Notes under the pieces: model-generated | What the model saw: only the letters and a program-made list of their open reading frames with translations | What the model was told of the DNA's origin: nothing | Databases searched by the model: none | NCBI RefSeq assembly: GCF_000250675.2 | Contig: NC_018681.1 | Location: 248,001-312,000, forward strand | Direction of reading: 5' to 3' | DNA length: 64,000 nt | DNA from: Nocardia brasiliensis ATCC 700358 | GTDB taxonomy: Bacteria > Actinomycetota > Actinomycetes > Mycobacteriales > Mycobacteriaceae | Program-made: the position numbers and the translations under genes | Shown here: positions 1 through 7,254 of the stretch, piece by piece | How the letters are laid out: every line of letters begins with the position of its first letter | Numbering within the stretch: the stretch's first letter is position 1

Positions 1-1457
1 ACCTGCGAGTGCGTTCGTTCACGCATATGCAGCGGCTCAGCGTCGCCTTCCACGAGAAGTACACCTCCGGCAAGGTGGTCGCGCGGCTCACCGGCGACAT
101 CGAGACGCTGCAGGAACTGCTGGAGAGCGCGCTGAACCAGGCGCTCAGCGCGATCCTTTCGGTGCTCACCATCGCGGTGCTGCTGATCTACCTGGACCTG
201 ACGCTGGCCGCGATCGTGCTGATCGGCTTCGTGCCGCTCGTGCTCGTCACCCGTTGGGCCCAGCGCAGGCAGCGCGCCGGATACCGCCGGACCCGCGGTG
301 CCATCGCGAAGGTGGTGGTGCAGTTCGTCGAGTCGATGGGCGGCATGCGCGCGGTGCAGACGTTCCGGCGCGAGCAGCGCAACGAGTCGGTGCTGGCGCA
401 CGAGGACGCCGAATTCCAGCGGGCGACCACCGCCGCCATGCGCGGCATGGGCGATTACGCGGGGCTCACCAGGGTGATCGGCAACATCACCCGGGTGATC
501 ATCATCGTGGTGGGCGCCTGGCTGGTGATCGAGGGCAACCTCGCGCTCGGCGTGCTCGCGGCATACCTGTTGTACCTCAACGAGTTCTACGGTCCGCTCG
601 ACGAACTCGCGCAGGTGTTCAACTCGTACCAGTCCGCCGCGGCGGCGCTGGAGAAGATCTCCGGCGTGCTCGAGGAAGAACCCTCGGTGCGCGAACCCGC
701 CGAGCCGGTGTCGCTGACCAAGGCCACCGGCGCGGTCCGGCTGGATCGGGTGTCGTTCGGCTACGGCGAGCGCGAGGTGCTGCCGGAGTTCAGTCTCGAG
801 ATCCCCGCGGGACAGGTCGTCGCCCTGGTCGGTGCCACCGGCGCGGGCAAGTCGACCCTGGCCAAGCTGCTGACCCGGTTCTACGACCCGACCAGCGGCA
901 CGGTCACCCTCGACGGGATCGATCTGCACCGGATCACCGACACCGACCTGCGCCGCAATGTCGTGATGGTCACCCAGGAGTCCTATCTGTTCTCCGGTTC
1001 GGTGGCCGACAACATCCGGCTCGGCCGGCCCGACGCGTCCGACGCGGACGTGTTCGCGGCGGCCCGCGCGGTCGGACTGTACGAGTTCGTGCAGGCGTTG
1101 CCGGAGGGTTTCGACACCGATGTGCGCAAGCGGGGTGGTCGGCTGTCCGCGGGCCAGCGGCAGTTGGTCGCCTTCGCCCGGGTGTTCCTCGCCGACCCGG
1201 CGGTGATCGTGCTGGACGAAGCCACGTCCAGCCTCGACATCCCGGGCGAGCGACTCGTGCAGCGGGCACTGGAGACGGTGCTGCGCGACCGCACCGCGGT
1301 CATCATCGCGCACCGGTTGTCCACGGTGGCCATCGCCGACCGGGTGCTGGTGCTGGAATCGGGGCGTGTCGCCGAGGACGGCACCCCCGATGAGCTGATC
1401 GCGGGCACCGGCAAGTTCGCCAGCCTGCACGCGGCGTGGCGCGAGTCGCTGGTGTGA
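1..1457 (+). CDS. ABC exporter, fused permease and ATPase (5' truncated)
   Basis: The reading frame is open from the first complete codon at position 3, so the N-terminal part lies outside the window. What remains is the rest of an exporter-type membrane domain (several hydrophobic segments in the first ~200 residues) followed by one nucleotide-binding domain. Visible motifs are Walker A GATGAGKST, signature LSAGQRQ, Walker B with catalytic glutamate in VLDEATSSLD, and the switch histidine in IAHRLST, so this ATPase site looks intact. Such proteins pump lipids, peptides or drugs outward as homo- or heterodimers in the cytoplasmic membrane. A partner half-transporter, if any, would lie upstream. 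Substrate cannot be told from sequence. Confidence 0.93.
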   Translation, partial: LRVRSFTHMQRLSVAFHEKYTSGKVVARLTGDIETLQELLESALNQALSAILSVLTIAVLLIYLDLTLAAIVLIGFVPLVLVTRWAQRRQRAGYRRTRGAIAKVVVQFVESMGGMRAVQTFRREQRNESVLAHEDAEFQRATTAAMRGMGDYAGLTRVIGNITRVIIIVVGAWLVIEGNLALGVLAAYLLYLNEFYGPLDELAQVFNSYQSAAAALEKISGVLEEEPSVREPAEPVSLTKATGAVRLDRVSFGYGEREVLPEFSLEIPAGQVVALVGATGAGKSTLAKLLTRFYDPTSGTVTLDGIDLHRITDTDLRRNVVMVTQESYLFSGSVADNIRLGRPDASDADVFAAARAVGLYEFVQALPEGFDTDVRKRGGRLSAGQRQLVAFARVFLADPAVIVLDEATSSLDIPGERLVQRALETVLRDRTAVIIAHRLSTVAIADRVLVLESGRVAEDGTPDELIAGTGKFASLHAAWRESLV

Positions 1458-1509
1458 TGCGGGCCCGGTGTGGTGCGGGCAACGGGCCGGCGTCGCTTAC
1501 GGTAGAGAT

Positions 1510-2127
1510 GTGACGATCCCAGCCTCCGAGAGCCAAGCCACCGGCAACGAGACGCCACCGGCCTCCCGCTGGCCGGCGATTCTCACCTGGCGCGCGCACA
1601 ACGCGTCCCGGATGGAATCGGTGCGCGTGACCCTCAACGGCAACCGTATCCGCGCCGCCGGTCGCATGATCGGCGGCGCGTGCGACGACCACCCGGCCTT
1701 CAGCGCGTCCTACGACCTGGTGACCGACGAGAGCGGCGCCACCAAACGTCTCTCGCTGCGCACCACCACGGCCGCGGGCGAGCGGCACGCGTCCATCGCC
1801 CGGGACGAGGAGAACTACTGGCTGGTGGACGCGGGCGGCAGCCACGTCCGCTCCACCTTCGCGGGCGCGCTCGACGTGGACGTGGTGCTCAGCCCGTTCT
1901 TCAACACGCTGCCGATCCGGCGCTTCGACCTGCAGCACGCGGTGCACGATGTGCAGGTGCCGGTCGTCTATGTGCGGCTGCCGGACCTGCTCGTCCAGGA
2001 AGCCAGCCTGACCTACAGCGCGGCGGCCGACGGCATCAGCGTGCTGTCGCCGGTGTCCAGCGCGACCGTCACCGTCGATGCCGACGGTTTCCTGCTCGAC
2101 TACCCGGGCCTGGCCGAACGCATCTGA
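1510..2127 (+). CDS. Putative glycolipid-binding family protein
   Basis: A 205-residue soluble protein beginning at GTG 1510. The pattern WRAHNASRMESVRV near the N-terminus, the central YDLVTDESGATKRLSL and the later SPFFNTLPIRR fit the putative glycolipid-binding family (formerly DUF1089, PF06475), whose structure is a lipid-binding beta-barrel-like fold. There is no signal peptide or membrane segment, so it should be cytoplasmic. It follows the ABC exporter by about 50 bases on the same strand and converges on the prephenate dehydrogenase gene. The biochemical role of the family is not established; the family assignment is from motif recall. Confidence 0.75.
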   Translation: MTIPASESQATGNETPPASRWPAILTWRAHNASRMESVRVTLNGNRIRAAGRMIGGACDDHPAFSASYDLVTDESGATKRLSLRTTTAAGERHASIARDEENYWLVDAGGSHVRSTFAGALDVDVVLSPFFNTLPIRRFDLQHAVHDVQVPVVYVRLPDLLVQEASLTYSAAADGISVLSPVSSATVTVDADGFLLDYPGLAERI

Positions 2128-2170
2128 TAATTCGGGTTCCGGGAAATTCGATGCCGTCCTGGTCGCGGCA

Positions 2171-3121
2171 CTAGTTCAGTCGCGTGATGACGCCGCCGCG
2201 TTGTCCCGCGTCGCGCAACTTCGCCAGCCAATTGTGGTCGCCGGGGTGGATATCGGTGATTTCCCAGCGTTGCGCGGTTTCGTAGCGTTGCCTGGCGTCG
2301 TGTCCCGCCTCGACCAGCTCGGCCAGGGAATTGTCGGCGCGCAGCGTGTCGCGGGCCGCGCCGAGCAGCGTGAGCGTTTCCTCGAGCACTTCGAGCAGGG
2401 CGCCGGAATTCGGTTCACAAATGGCGCGCACCAGATCGGGCGCGGTGCCCGCGACCCGGGTGCCGTCGCGGAAAGAACCGGCCGCCAGCCCCAGTGCGAG
2501 ATCGCCGCCCGCCGCGCCGGCCACCGCCAGCGCCTCGGCCAGCACATGCGGCAGATGCGAGATCCTGGCCACCGCGCGGTCGTGCTCGTCGGCGACCACC
2601 GGGACGACGACCGCACCGCAGTCCAGGGCCAGCCGGGTCACCGTGGTCCACGGTTCGGCGCGCGTGCCCTCGTCCACGCCGACCGCCCATACGGCGTCCC
2701 GGAAGAGATCGGGATCGGTAGCGGCCCAGCCGGATTCGGCCGTGCCCGCCATCGGATGGCCGCCGACATAGCGGGCCGCCAGGCCTTCCTTGCGCACCGC
2801 CGCCGCGACCGGGCCTTTGACGCTCACCACGTCGGTCAGCGCACAGTGCGGCGCGAACGTCGCGACCGCGGAGAGCAGCGGCCCGACCGCGGGCATCGGC
2901 ACCGCGAGAACCAGCAGCGCGTCGGCCTCGGCGGCCTTGGTGAGTGCGGCAGGCAGGTCTTCGGTGACATCGAATCCGTCCGCCCGCGCCGCGCCCGCGC
3001 CCCTCGCCGAACGGTTGAAACCCCAGGCGTCATAGCCGGCCGCGACCGCGGCACGCAGCAGAGAACCGCCGATCAAACCGGTTCCGAGGACACAAACGGA
3101 GGCTTTCGGGACAGCAGTCAC
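2171..3121 (-). CDS. tyrA: Prephenate dehydrogenase
   Basis: Oxidises prephenate to 4-hydroxyphenylpyruvate with NAD(P)+ in tyrosine biosynthesis. The N-terminus carries the dinucleotide-binding signature GTGLIGGSLL, then the conserved GGHPMAGTAESG substrate-site segment around residues 120-135 and a helical C-terminal dimerisation region (SHLPHVLAEAL). I place the start at GTG 3121, eight codons before the Rossmann motif; the upstream in-frame ATG at 3181 would overlap the divergent gene. At 316 residues it has the usual length of actinobacterial TyrA without a fused chorismate mutase. The divergent neighbour is the tadA-associated gene, an arrangement also seen in mycobacteria. Confidence 0.92.
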   Translation of the reverse strand: MTAVPKASVCVLGTGLIGGSLLRAAVAAGYDAWGFNRSARGAGAARADGFDVTEDLPAALTKAAEADALLVLAVPMPAVGPLLSAVATFAPHCALTDVVSVKGPVAAAVRKEGLAARYVGGHPMAGTAESGWAATDPDLFRDAVWAVGVDEGTRAEPWTTVTRLALDCGAVVVPVVADEHDRAVARISHLPHVLAEALAVAGAAGGDLALGLAAGSFRDGTRVAGTAPDLVRAICEPNSGALLEVLEETLTLLGAARDTLRADNSLAELVEAGHDARQRYETAQRWEITDIHPGDHNWLAKLRDAGQRGGVITRLN

Positions 3122-3179
3122 CCCAACAGATTCGCATACGACTTCAACATTTCCGCTCGAGCAGACTACCGTTGCGGCC

Positions 3180-3719
3180 ATGGCAGCACAGCGCTCGGGC
3201 ACGAATAGGGCGACGTCGGACGATTACGACGACGTAGAAGGGTTCGCAGTGGCGGTTGTCCGCGAAGACGGCAAATGGCGGTGCAGTCCGCTGAGCCAGG
3301 CGGCACTCACCGATTTGTCCGCAGCGGAAAACGAACTGAAGGCTTTGCGCAGCTCGGGTGCGGTATTCGGCCTGCTCGACATCGACGACGAGTTCTTCAT
3401 CGTGGTTCGCCCCGCGCCGAGCGGCACCAGGATGCTGGTATCGGACGCGACGGCCGCCATTGATTACGACATCGCCGCCGACGTGCTCGAAGCCCTGAAC
3501 GTGGAAATCCCCGACATCGATCCCGACGAGCTCGACGACATCGAGCCGTGGGAGGAGGGCGACCTCGGCGTGCTCGCCGATCTGGGTCTGCCCGAACCGG
3601 TGCTGAGCGTCATCCTCGCCGAAACCGACCTCTACCCGGACGAGCAGCTCGGCATGATCGCTCAACGGCTCGGCTTCGCCGACGAACTCTCGGCGGTGCT
3701 GGACAAGCTGCCGCGCTGA
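3180..3719 (+). CDS. tRNA adenosine deaminase-associated protein
   Basis: A 179-residue acidic protein translated from ATG 3180, ending one base before tadA. It fits the actinobacterial family named for its constant position next to tadA. The C-terminal half is very acidic (EIPDIDPDELDDIEPWEEGD) and lacks catalytic motifs. Its function is unknown; the strict pairing suggests it helps or regulates the deaminase, which is inference. No signal peptide or membrane segment is seen. Confidence 0.88.
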   Translation: MAAQRSGTNRATSDDYDDVEGFAVAVVREDGKWRCSPLSQAALTDLSAAENELKALRSSGAVFGLLDIDDEFFIVVRPAPSGTRMLVSDATAAIDYDIAADVLEALNVEIPDIDPDELDDIEPWEEGDLGVLADLGLPEPVLSVILAETDLYPDEQLGMIAQRLGFADELSAVLDKLPR

Positions 3720-3720
3720 C

Positions 3721-4188
3721 GTGGCCGGGCAACCCTTCCCTTCCGATACCGACATGGTGCGCGCCGCGATCGCCGCGGCCGCCGCCGCGGACCCCCGCGA
3801 CGTCCCCGTCGGTGCCGTCGTATTCGATTCCACCGGAAGGGAACTCGCCCGCGCGGCGAACGCCAGGGAGGCGCTCGGTGATCCCACCGCGCACGCCGAG
3901 GTCCTGGCGCTGCGCCGCGCGGCCGAGGTGCACGGCGACGGCTGGCGTCTGGAAGGCGCCACCCTCGCCGTCACTCTCGAGCCGTGCACCATGTGCGCGG
4001 GCGCCCTGGTGCTGGCCCGGGTGTCCCGGCTCCTCTTCGGCGCGTGGGAACCCAAGACCGGTGCCGTCGGCTCGCTCTGGGACGCGGTCCGTGACCAACG
4101 CCTCAACCACCGCCCGCAGGTCCGCGGCGGCATCCTCGAGTCCGACTGCACCACCCTCCTGACCACCTTCTTCCACACCCAACGTTGA
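3721..4188 (+). CDS. tadA: tRNA-specific adenosine(34) deaminase
   Basis: Deaminates A34 to inosine in the anticodon wobble position of tRNA-Arg(ACG), using one zinc ion per subunit and acting as a dimer. The 155-residue protein shows the zinc/catalytic HAEVLAL box (His ligand plus proton-shuttle Glu) and the PCTMCAGA box supplying two Cys ligands; the C-terminal segment has the usual helix. The start is GTG 3721, one base after the stop of the associated gene, so the two are almost certainly translated together. A tRNA-Ser gene follows 62 bases downstream on the same strand. Confidence 0.96.
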   Translation: MAGQPFPSDTDMVRAAIAAAAAADPRDVPVGAVVFDSTGRELARAANAREALGDPTAHAEVLALRRAAEVHGDGWRLEGATLAVTLEPCTMCAGALVLARVSRLLFGAWEPKTGAVGSLWDAVRDQRLNHRPQVRGGILESDCTTLLTTFFHTQR

Positions 4189-4213
4189 CCCACCACCCCC
4201 TCTCCCTGCGGAT

Positions 4214-4242
4214 TTAACGTTCAGCCCAGGGTCCGGTATGGT
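4214..4242 (+). promoter_or_regulatory. Likely promoter of tRNA-Ser(CGA)
   Basis: TTAACG at 4214-4219 and TATGGT at 4237-4242 are separated by exactly 17 bases and end 7 bases before the tRNA 5' end. Spacing and match are good for a housekeeping sigma promoter; no experimental start is known. Confidence 0.5.
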
Positions 4243-4249
4243 TGTCGGC

Positions 4250-4340
4250 GGTGGCGTGTCCGAGCGGCCTAAGGAGCACGCCTCGAAAGCGTGTGAGGGG
4301 TAACCCCCCTCCGAGGGTTCAAATCCCTCCGCCACCGCCA
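4250..4340 (+). tRNA. tRNA-Ser(CGA)
   Basis: A complete class II (long variable arm) tRNA. Acceptor GGTGGCG (4250-4256) pairs with CGCCACC (4330-4336), followed by discriminator G and an encoded CCA (4338-4340). The anticodon loop CTCGAAA gives anticodon CGA, reading UCG serine codons. The T-loop GGTTCAAATCC is canonical and the variable arm is long, as expected for serine. Confidence 0.97.
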
Positions 4341-4380
4341 AAGCCCCGCCCTGTTCCGACAGGTGCGGGGCTTCTTGTTT
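4341..4380 (+). terminator. Rho-independent terminator after tRNA-Ser
   Basis: AAGCCCCGC and GCGGGGCTT form a perfect 9-bp stem directly after the CCA end, followed by CTTGTTT. It would end the tRNA transcript and also meet the converging toxin-antitoxin operon. Confidence 0.8.
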
Positions 4381-4390
4381 CGACGGCCGT

Positions 4391-4714
4391 TCAGGCCACG
4401 TGTTTGACGGTGACGATCTCCACTTCGAGGGCGTCTGAAACCCGCAGCAGAGTTTTCAAGGTGGGCACGACGTCGCCGGACTCCAGCCGGGACACCGCGT
4501 GCTGCTTCAGTCCGGCCCGCTCGGCGAGCTCCGATTGGGTCCAGCCGCGCGCCTCTCGAGCGGCCCGGACAGCGTCACCGATCTCGGCAGCCAGTCGGAA
4601 TGCCGCTGCTGCAGCCCGGTATTCGGGAGTGGCGCGTTTCGCCGCGAGACTGGCCGTGGTTTCGCTTCGAGTCTTCTTCGAGGTCTGCTTGGTCTTGTTC
4701 GCTGTGGCTGTCAT
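4391..4714 (-). CDS. HigA-type antitoxin, Xre-family HTH
   Basis: A 107-residue protein whose C-terminal half is an Xre-type helix-turn-helix (RGWTQSELAERAGLKQHAVS, then RLESGDVVPTLKTLLRV). The N-terminus is basic and flexible, as in antitoxins that neutralise through their N-terminal part. It follows the RelE/HigB-like toxin gene; ATG 4714 leaves a two-base gap and an alternative GTG at 4720 would overlap the toxin stop by four bases. Order toxin then antitoxin is typical of HigBA. It probably represses its own operon through the palindrome at 5096-5113. Confidence 0.87.
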   Translation of the reverse strand: MTATANKTKQTSKKTRSETTASLAAKRATPEYRAAAAAFRLAAEIGDAVRAAREARGWTQSELAERAGLKQHAVSRLESGDVVPTLKTLLRVSDALEVEIVTVKHVA

Positions 4715-4716
4715 GA

Positions 4717-5085
4717 TCACTCCGTTTCGAACGTGGTGTGGAAGCTGAGGTCATGCTCGGTCTCGCAGACTTTGCGTGCCTGCTTCGCCCTCGTGACCTG
4801 TTGACTCTCCACCTGTTTGGTCTTGCGGAAGGCGGTGAGAAGGATCGCCAACGGCCCCGCTTTCGGTGGGAACCAGTACGTCATGCGGGTCGCCCGGTCC
4901 CCGGTAAGCCGGAAACGGAGTTCACGGACGCCGTCGCCGAGATAGCGGCAGTGAGGTTCGCTGAGTGTCGGGCCATGTTCTGCGAGGTACCCGGCAGCGG
5001 TATCAGCGCGGGCGAGGTCGAGAATCGACAGGGTATCGAGGAATTCGAGCACTTCGTCGTCAAGGTAGATCTCGAACAGCTCCAC
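4717..5085 (-). CDS. HigB/Gp49-type mRNA-interferase toxin
   Basis: A 122-residue protein of the phage-derived Gp49-like (PF05973) RelE/HigB superfamily, which cleaves mRNA on the ribosome. Supporting segments are the central ELRFRLTGDRATRMTYWF strand block, the ILLTAFRKTKQ box with basic residues that normally contact RNA, and the Lys/Arg-rich C-terminal helix (TRAKQARK). The antitoxin gene follows immediately. The operon lies tail-to-tail with tRNA-Ser, a common integration neighbourhood. Family assignment is firm; activity is inferred. Confidence 0.85.
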   Translation of the reverse strand: MELFEIYLDDEVLEFLDTLSILDLARADTAAGYLAEHGPTLSEPHCRYLGDGVRELRFRLTGDRATRMTYWFPPKAGPLAILLTAFRKTKQVESQQVTRAKQARKVCETEHDLSFHTTFETE

Positions 5086-5095
5086 TACTTCAGGG

Positions 5096-5113
5096 TATCA
5101 CGTAGATGTGATA
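5096..5113. promoter_or_regulatory. Palindromic operator of the HigBA-type operon
   Basis: TATCAC at 5096-5101 and GTGATA at 5108-5113 are perfect inverted repeats with a 6-base spacer, lying 11 bases upstream of the toxin start. Position and symmetry suit autoregulation by the antitoxin. Confidence 0.55.
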
Positions 5114-5178
5114 ATTGACGTTTCAGAAGGTGCTGCCCGCTGGCCGGGGCCTGCGGGCGCTGGCTTCTTCGTCGTTGG

Positions 5179-5430
5179 TCAGTCTTCGATATGGACGCCG
5201 CGCCAGAAATCGATGTAGCCCTTGATGTTTGGCGGCGTCATTGTTGCGTTCACCGTCGACTTCGATGGTGTAGAGCTGGCCGTGCCATTCCATGGGCAGA
5301 TGGTGTGCGTGTCGGAGTCCCTGAGCAGTTCGGTCTGCACCGAGTCGATGGGGAAGTAGTGGGTTCCTTCGACGACTTCGGTCTTGTCGCTCTACGCGAT
5401 CACAGCGCCGTTCCGGGTAGCAGTAGCCAT
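5179..5430 (-). pseudogene. Decayed DUF427-family gene
   Basis: Read on the minus strand from ATG 5430, this translates as MATATRNGAVIA, an amber stop (5392-5394), then a recognisable DUF427 (PF04248) protein: SDKTEVVEGTHYFPIDSVQ, SDTHTICPWNGTA, and finally IKGYIDFWRGVHIED before TGA at 5179. Between GTAS and IKGY the expected sequence is found only in a shifted frame (LYTIEVDGERNNDAA), and the usual tryptophan/proline segment before NIKGY is missing, so there is a small deletion plus compensating frameshifts. Intact homologues are about 95 residues; this one is 84 codons. It lies just downstream of the MerR gene. At least two independent lesions argue for true decay rather than a sequencing error. 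Confidence 0.82.
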
Positions 5431-5437
5431 GACTCCA

Positions 5438-5875
5438 CTATGTCGAAACGGGGTCAGGGGTTTCGCCGGTGAGTTGGGAGAGGGGGGTGCCGGCTAGGAG
5501 TTGGTCCAGGGCGGTGCGCATGGTGGGGCATTCGCGGGCGGGGTGGTCGGCGGGGCAGTGCAGGGCGTGGGTGAGGAAGGTTTGGGCGGTTCGGGCTTGG
5601 GTGATGACGCGTTCGAGGTCGGTGATCTGCTGGGCGAGCAGGTCGCGCCATTCGGGGCTGGGGGCGTCGAGGACGGCGCCGGCGGTGTCCAGCGGCAGGC
5701 CGAGGCTTTGCGCGACCTTGATGAAGGCGAGGCGGCGCATCTGGTCGGTGTTGTACATCCGTTTGCCGCCGGTGCGGGTGGTAGGGCACACCAGGCCGCG
5801 CTCGTCGTAGTAGCGCAGGGCCGATGTGGTCATGCCGAGCATCGCCGCGGCCTGACCGATCGGGATCAGATCCAT
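5438..5875 (-). CDS. MerR-family transcriptional regulator
   Basis: A 145-residue regulator started at ATG 5875. It opens with the winged-helix DNA-binding domain (IPIGQAAAMLGMTTSALRYY, then DERGLVCPTTRTGGKRMYNT) and continues with the long dimerisation coiled coil and a short C-terminal region containing Cys in HALHCPADHP and RECPT, which could bind metal or sense oxidants (inference). It is divergent from a methyltransferase gene across a 72-base gap holding a perfect 16-bp palindrome, so it probably controls that gene and itself. Downstream lies the DUF427 remnant. Confidence 0.9.
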   Translation of the reverse strand: MDLIPIGQAAAMLGMTTSALRYYDERGLVCPTTRTGGKRMYNTDQMRRLAFIKVAQSLGLPLDTAGAVLDAPSPEWRDLLAQQITDLERVITQARTAQTFLTHALHCPADHPARECPTMRTALDQLLAGTPLSQLTGETPDPVST

Positions 5876-5883
5876 CCCACTAT

Positions 5884-5914
5884 TTGACTTCAAGTCGACT
5901 TGAACCTGCAAGGT
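5884..5914 (+). promoter_or_regulatory. MerR-type operator/promoter
   Basis: The perfect palindrome TTCAAGTCGACTTGAA occupies 5889-5904 and overlaps a TTGACT -35-like hexamer at 5884-5889. MerR regulators bind such palindromes inside elongated promoter spacers and untwist them; a -10 at about 5909-5914 would give a 19-base spacer but is a weak match. Confidence 0.55.
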
Positions 5915-5947
5915 GGCGGGAGACAACCACTTCCGAGGAGACCCGCC

Positions 5948-6562
5948 ATGAATGCCCCACTGGCTCCCGTCGTCAACCACCACGCCGACCACCGCGGTTT
6001 CGCCGGACCGATCGGCCTCGCAATGGGATTCGTCATGCTCGCCCTCGGGCGTCGCCGTGCGCGCACCGTGGTTGATCTGGCCGCGGTGACGGAGGCCGAC
6101 CACGTCCTGGATATCGGGTGCGGGCCTGGCGGCGCGGTGCAGGCGGCCGCGCGCCGCGGGGCGCGGGTGACCGGCGTCGATCCGTCCGCGTCGATGCTGC
6201 GTCTGGCTCGAGTCTTCGTGCACGGGAAGACGATTCGCTGGACGACGGGAGTCGCGGAGAATCTCCCGTTACCCGACGGCGCGGTCACCGTGGCATGGGC
6301 AGTGGCCACCGTGCATCACTGGCCCGATGTCACCGGTGGGTTGTCCGAGGCGTATCGCGTGCTGCACCCCGGCGGCCGATTCCTCACGGTCGAGCGGGCG
6401 GTGCAGGCCGAGGCTACCGGCCTGGGCAGCCACGGATGGACCGGGGAACAAGCCGAGGCCTTCGCGAACCTTTGCCGCGCAGCACATTTCACGGACGTGC
6501 AGGTCGAACGCCGTGTCATAGGCCGCTATGCCCTGTGGGCAGTCCACGCCACCCGTCCGTGA
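5948..6562 (+). CDS. Class I SAM-dependent methyltransferase
   Basis: A 204-residue methyltransferase preceded by a GAGGAG ribosome-binding site about 7 bases before ATG 5948. Motif I is VLDIGCGPGG, followed by VTGVDPSASML (acidic SAM-ribose contact), NLPLPDGAVTVAWAVATVHH and the post-motif LHPGGRFL. An N-terminal ~40-residue stretch includes a short hydrophobic helix (IGLAMGFVMLAL), so it may sit near the membrane. It is divergent from, and probably regulated by, the MerR protein. The substrate is unknown. Confidence 0.9.
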   Translation: MNAPLAPVVNHHADHRGFAGPIGLAMGFVMLALGRRRARTVVDLAAVTEADHVLDIGCGPGGAVQAAARRGARVTGVDPSASMLRLARVFVHGKTIRWTTGVAENLPLPDGAVTVAWAVATVHHWPDVTGGLSEAYRVLHPGGRFLTVERAVQAEATGLGSHGWTGEQAEAFANLCRAAHFTDVQVERRVIGRYALWAVHATRP

Positions 6563-6790
6563 GGCCGTCCGGCTCTGCAACCTTGCGGCTCCAGCTCCGA
6601 AGGTGCGGCCCCTCGGCTTGTTTCGGCGGCGAGGAGTTTCCGCCCGGATGGCCGAGCGGCCCGCCACGACTACGTCAGGCGGTGAACCCGGCCGTTGAGG
6701 TGAGACCGTCGGAACGAGATCGGTCGATGATGTTGCCGTCGAACCGGTCTCAGGCGGTGCTGCGGCCTGCACAGCGATCGCGCACGACCG

Positions 6791-7192
6791 TTAGGTCGCT
6801 GGTGAATTCGATCCACCGGAGTGGGATCGCACGATGCTCTCCGCGTGCGCACCGACCCAGGTGAGCAGACCGTGCAACTGTTCGGCCAATTCGGCGCCCA
6901 TCGGTGTCAGCGCGTAGGTGACCCGGGGTGGGATGGTCGGTTCGACGATGCGTTCGGTGAAGCCGTAATCGGTGAAGGTGCGCAGGTTTTGGGAGAGCAT
7001 CTTCTCGCTGATGCCGTCGATCCGATCACGCAGGACGTAGAAGCGCAGCGGCCGGTCGCGCAGGGCCGCGAGGATCAGGACACCCCAGCGGCTGGTGATC
7101 TTGTCGAGGATCGTCCGGGCGGGGCAGTCTTTGTCGAATGCGTCACGCTGCGGGATGGCGGGATCACTGTCTGCCTGGAAACCTACCGTCAC
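6791..7192 (-). CDS. HxlR-family transcriptional regulator
   Basis: A 133-residue winged-helix regulator. The family signature is clear: DCPARTILDKITSRWGVLIL with the conserved Cys near the N-terminus, LRFYVLRDRIDGISEKMLSQ for the recognition helix, and VTYALTPMGAEL for the wing. The single N-terminal Cys is the redox- or electrophile-sensing residue in characterised HxlR proteins such as HypR/YodB; that role here is inference. It is divergent from an NmrA-like oxidoreductase gene with two operator-like repeats between them. The start is GTG 7192. The 228 bases downstream, before the methyltransferase stop, hold no recognisable gene. Confidence 0.92.
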   Translation of the reverse strand: MTVGFQADSDPAIPQRDAFDKDCPARTILDKITSRWGVLILAALRDRPLRFYVLRDRIDGISEKMLSQNLRTFTDYGFTERIVEPTIPPRVTYALTPMGAELAEQLHGLLTWVGAHAESIVRSHSGGSNSPAT

Positions 7193-7200
7193 GCCCTGAG

Positions 7201-7233
7201 CTTACCTCGGGGTAGAGACTTACCTGAGGTAAG
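7201..7233. promoter_or_regulatory. Tandem HxlR operator sites
   Basis: Two related inverted repeats lie side by side: an imperfect one at 7201-7217 (CTTACC...GGTAgAG) and a perfect one at 7219-7233, CTTACC-TGA-GGTAAG. They sit between the divergent start codons, 9 bases from the regulator start and 22 bases from the NmrA-like start, as expected for shared autoregulatory control. Confidence 0.65.
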
Positions 7234-7254
7234 CCCGATTTATACCGTGACCGC

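Noticed and set aside
4250..4340. Second copy of the tRNA-Ser 3' end as an attachment site for an island
   Set aside because: I looked for the tRNA 3' sequence within the following few kilobases and found no direct repeat.
5191..5472. 93-codon plus-strand frame
   Set aside because: It is the reverse of the decayed DUF427 gene and its upstream region, not a gene.
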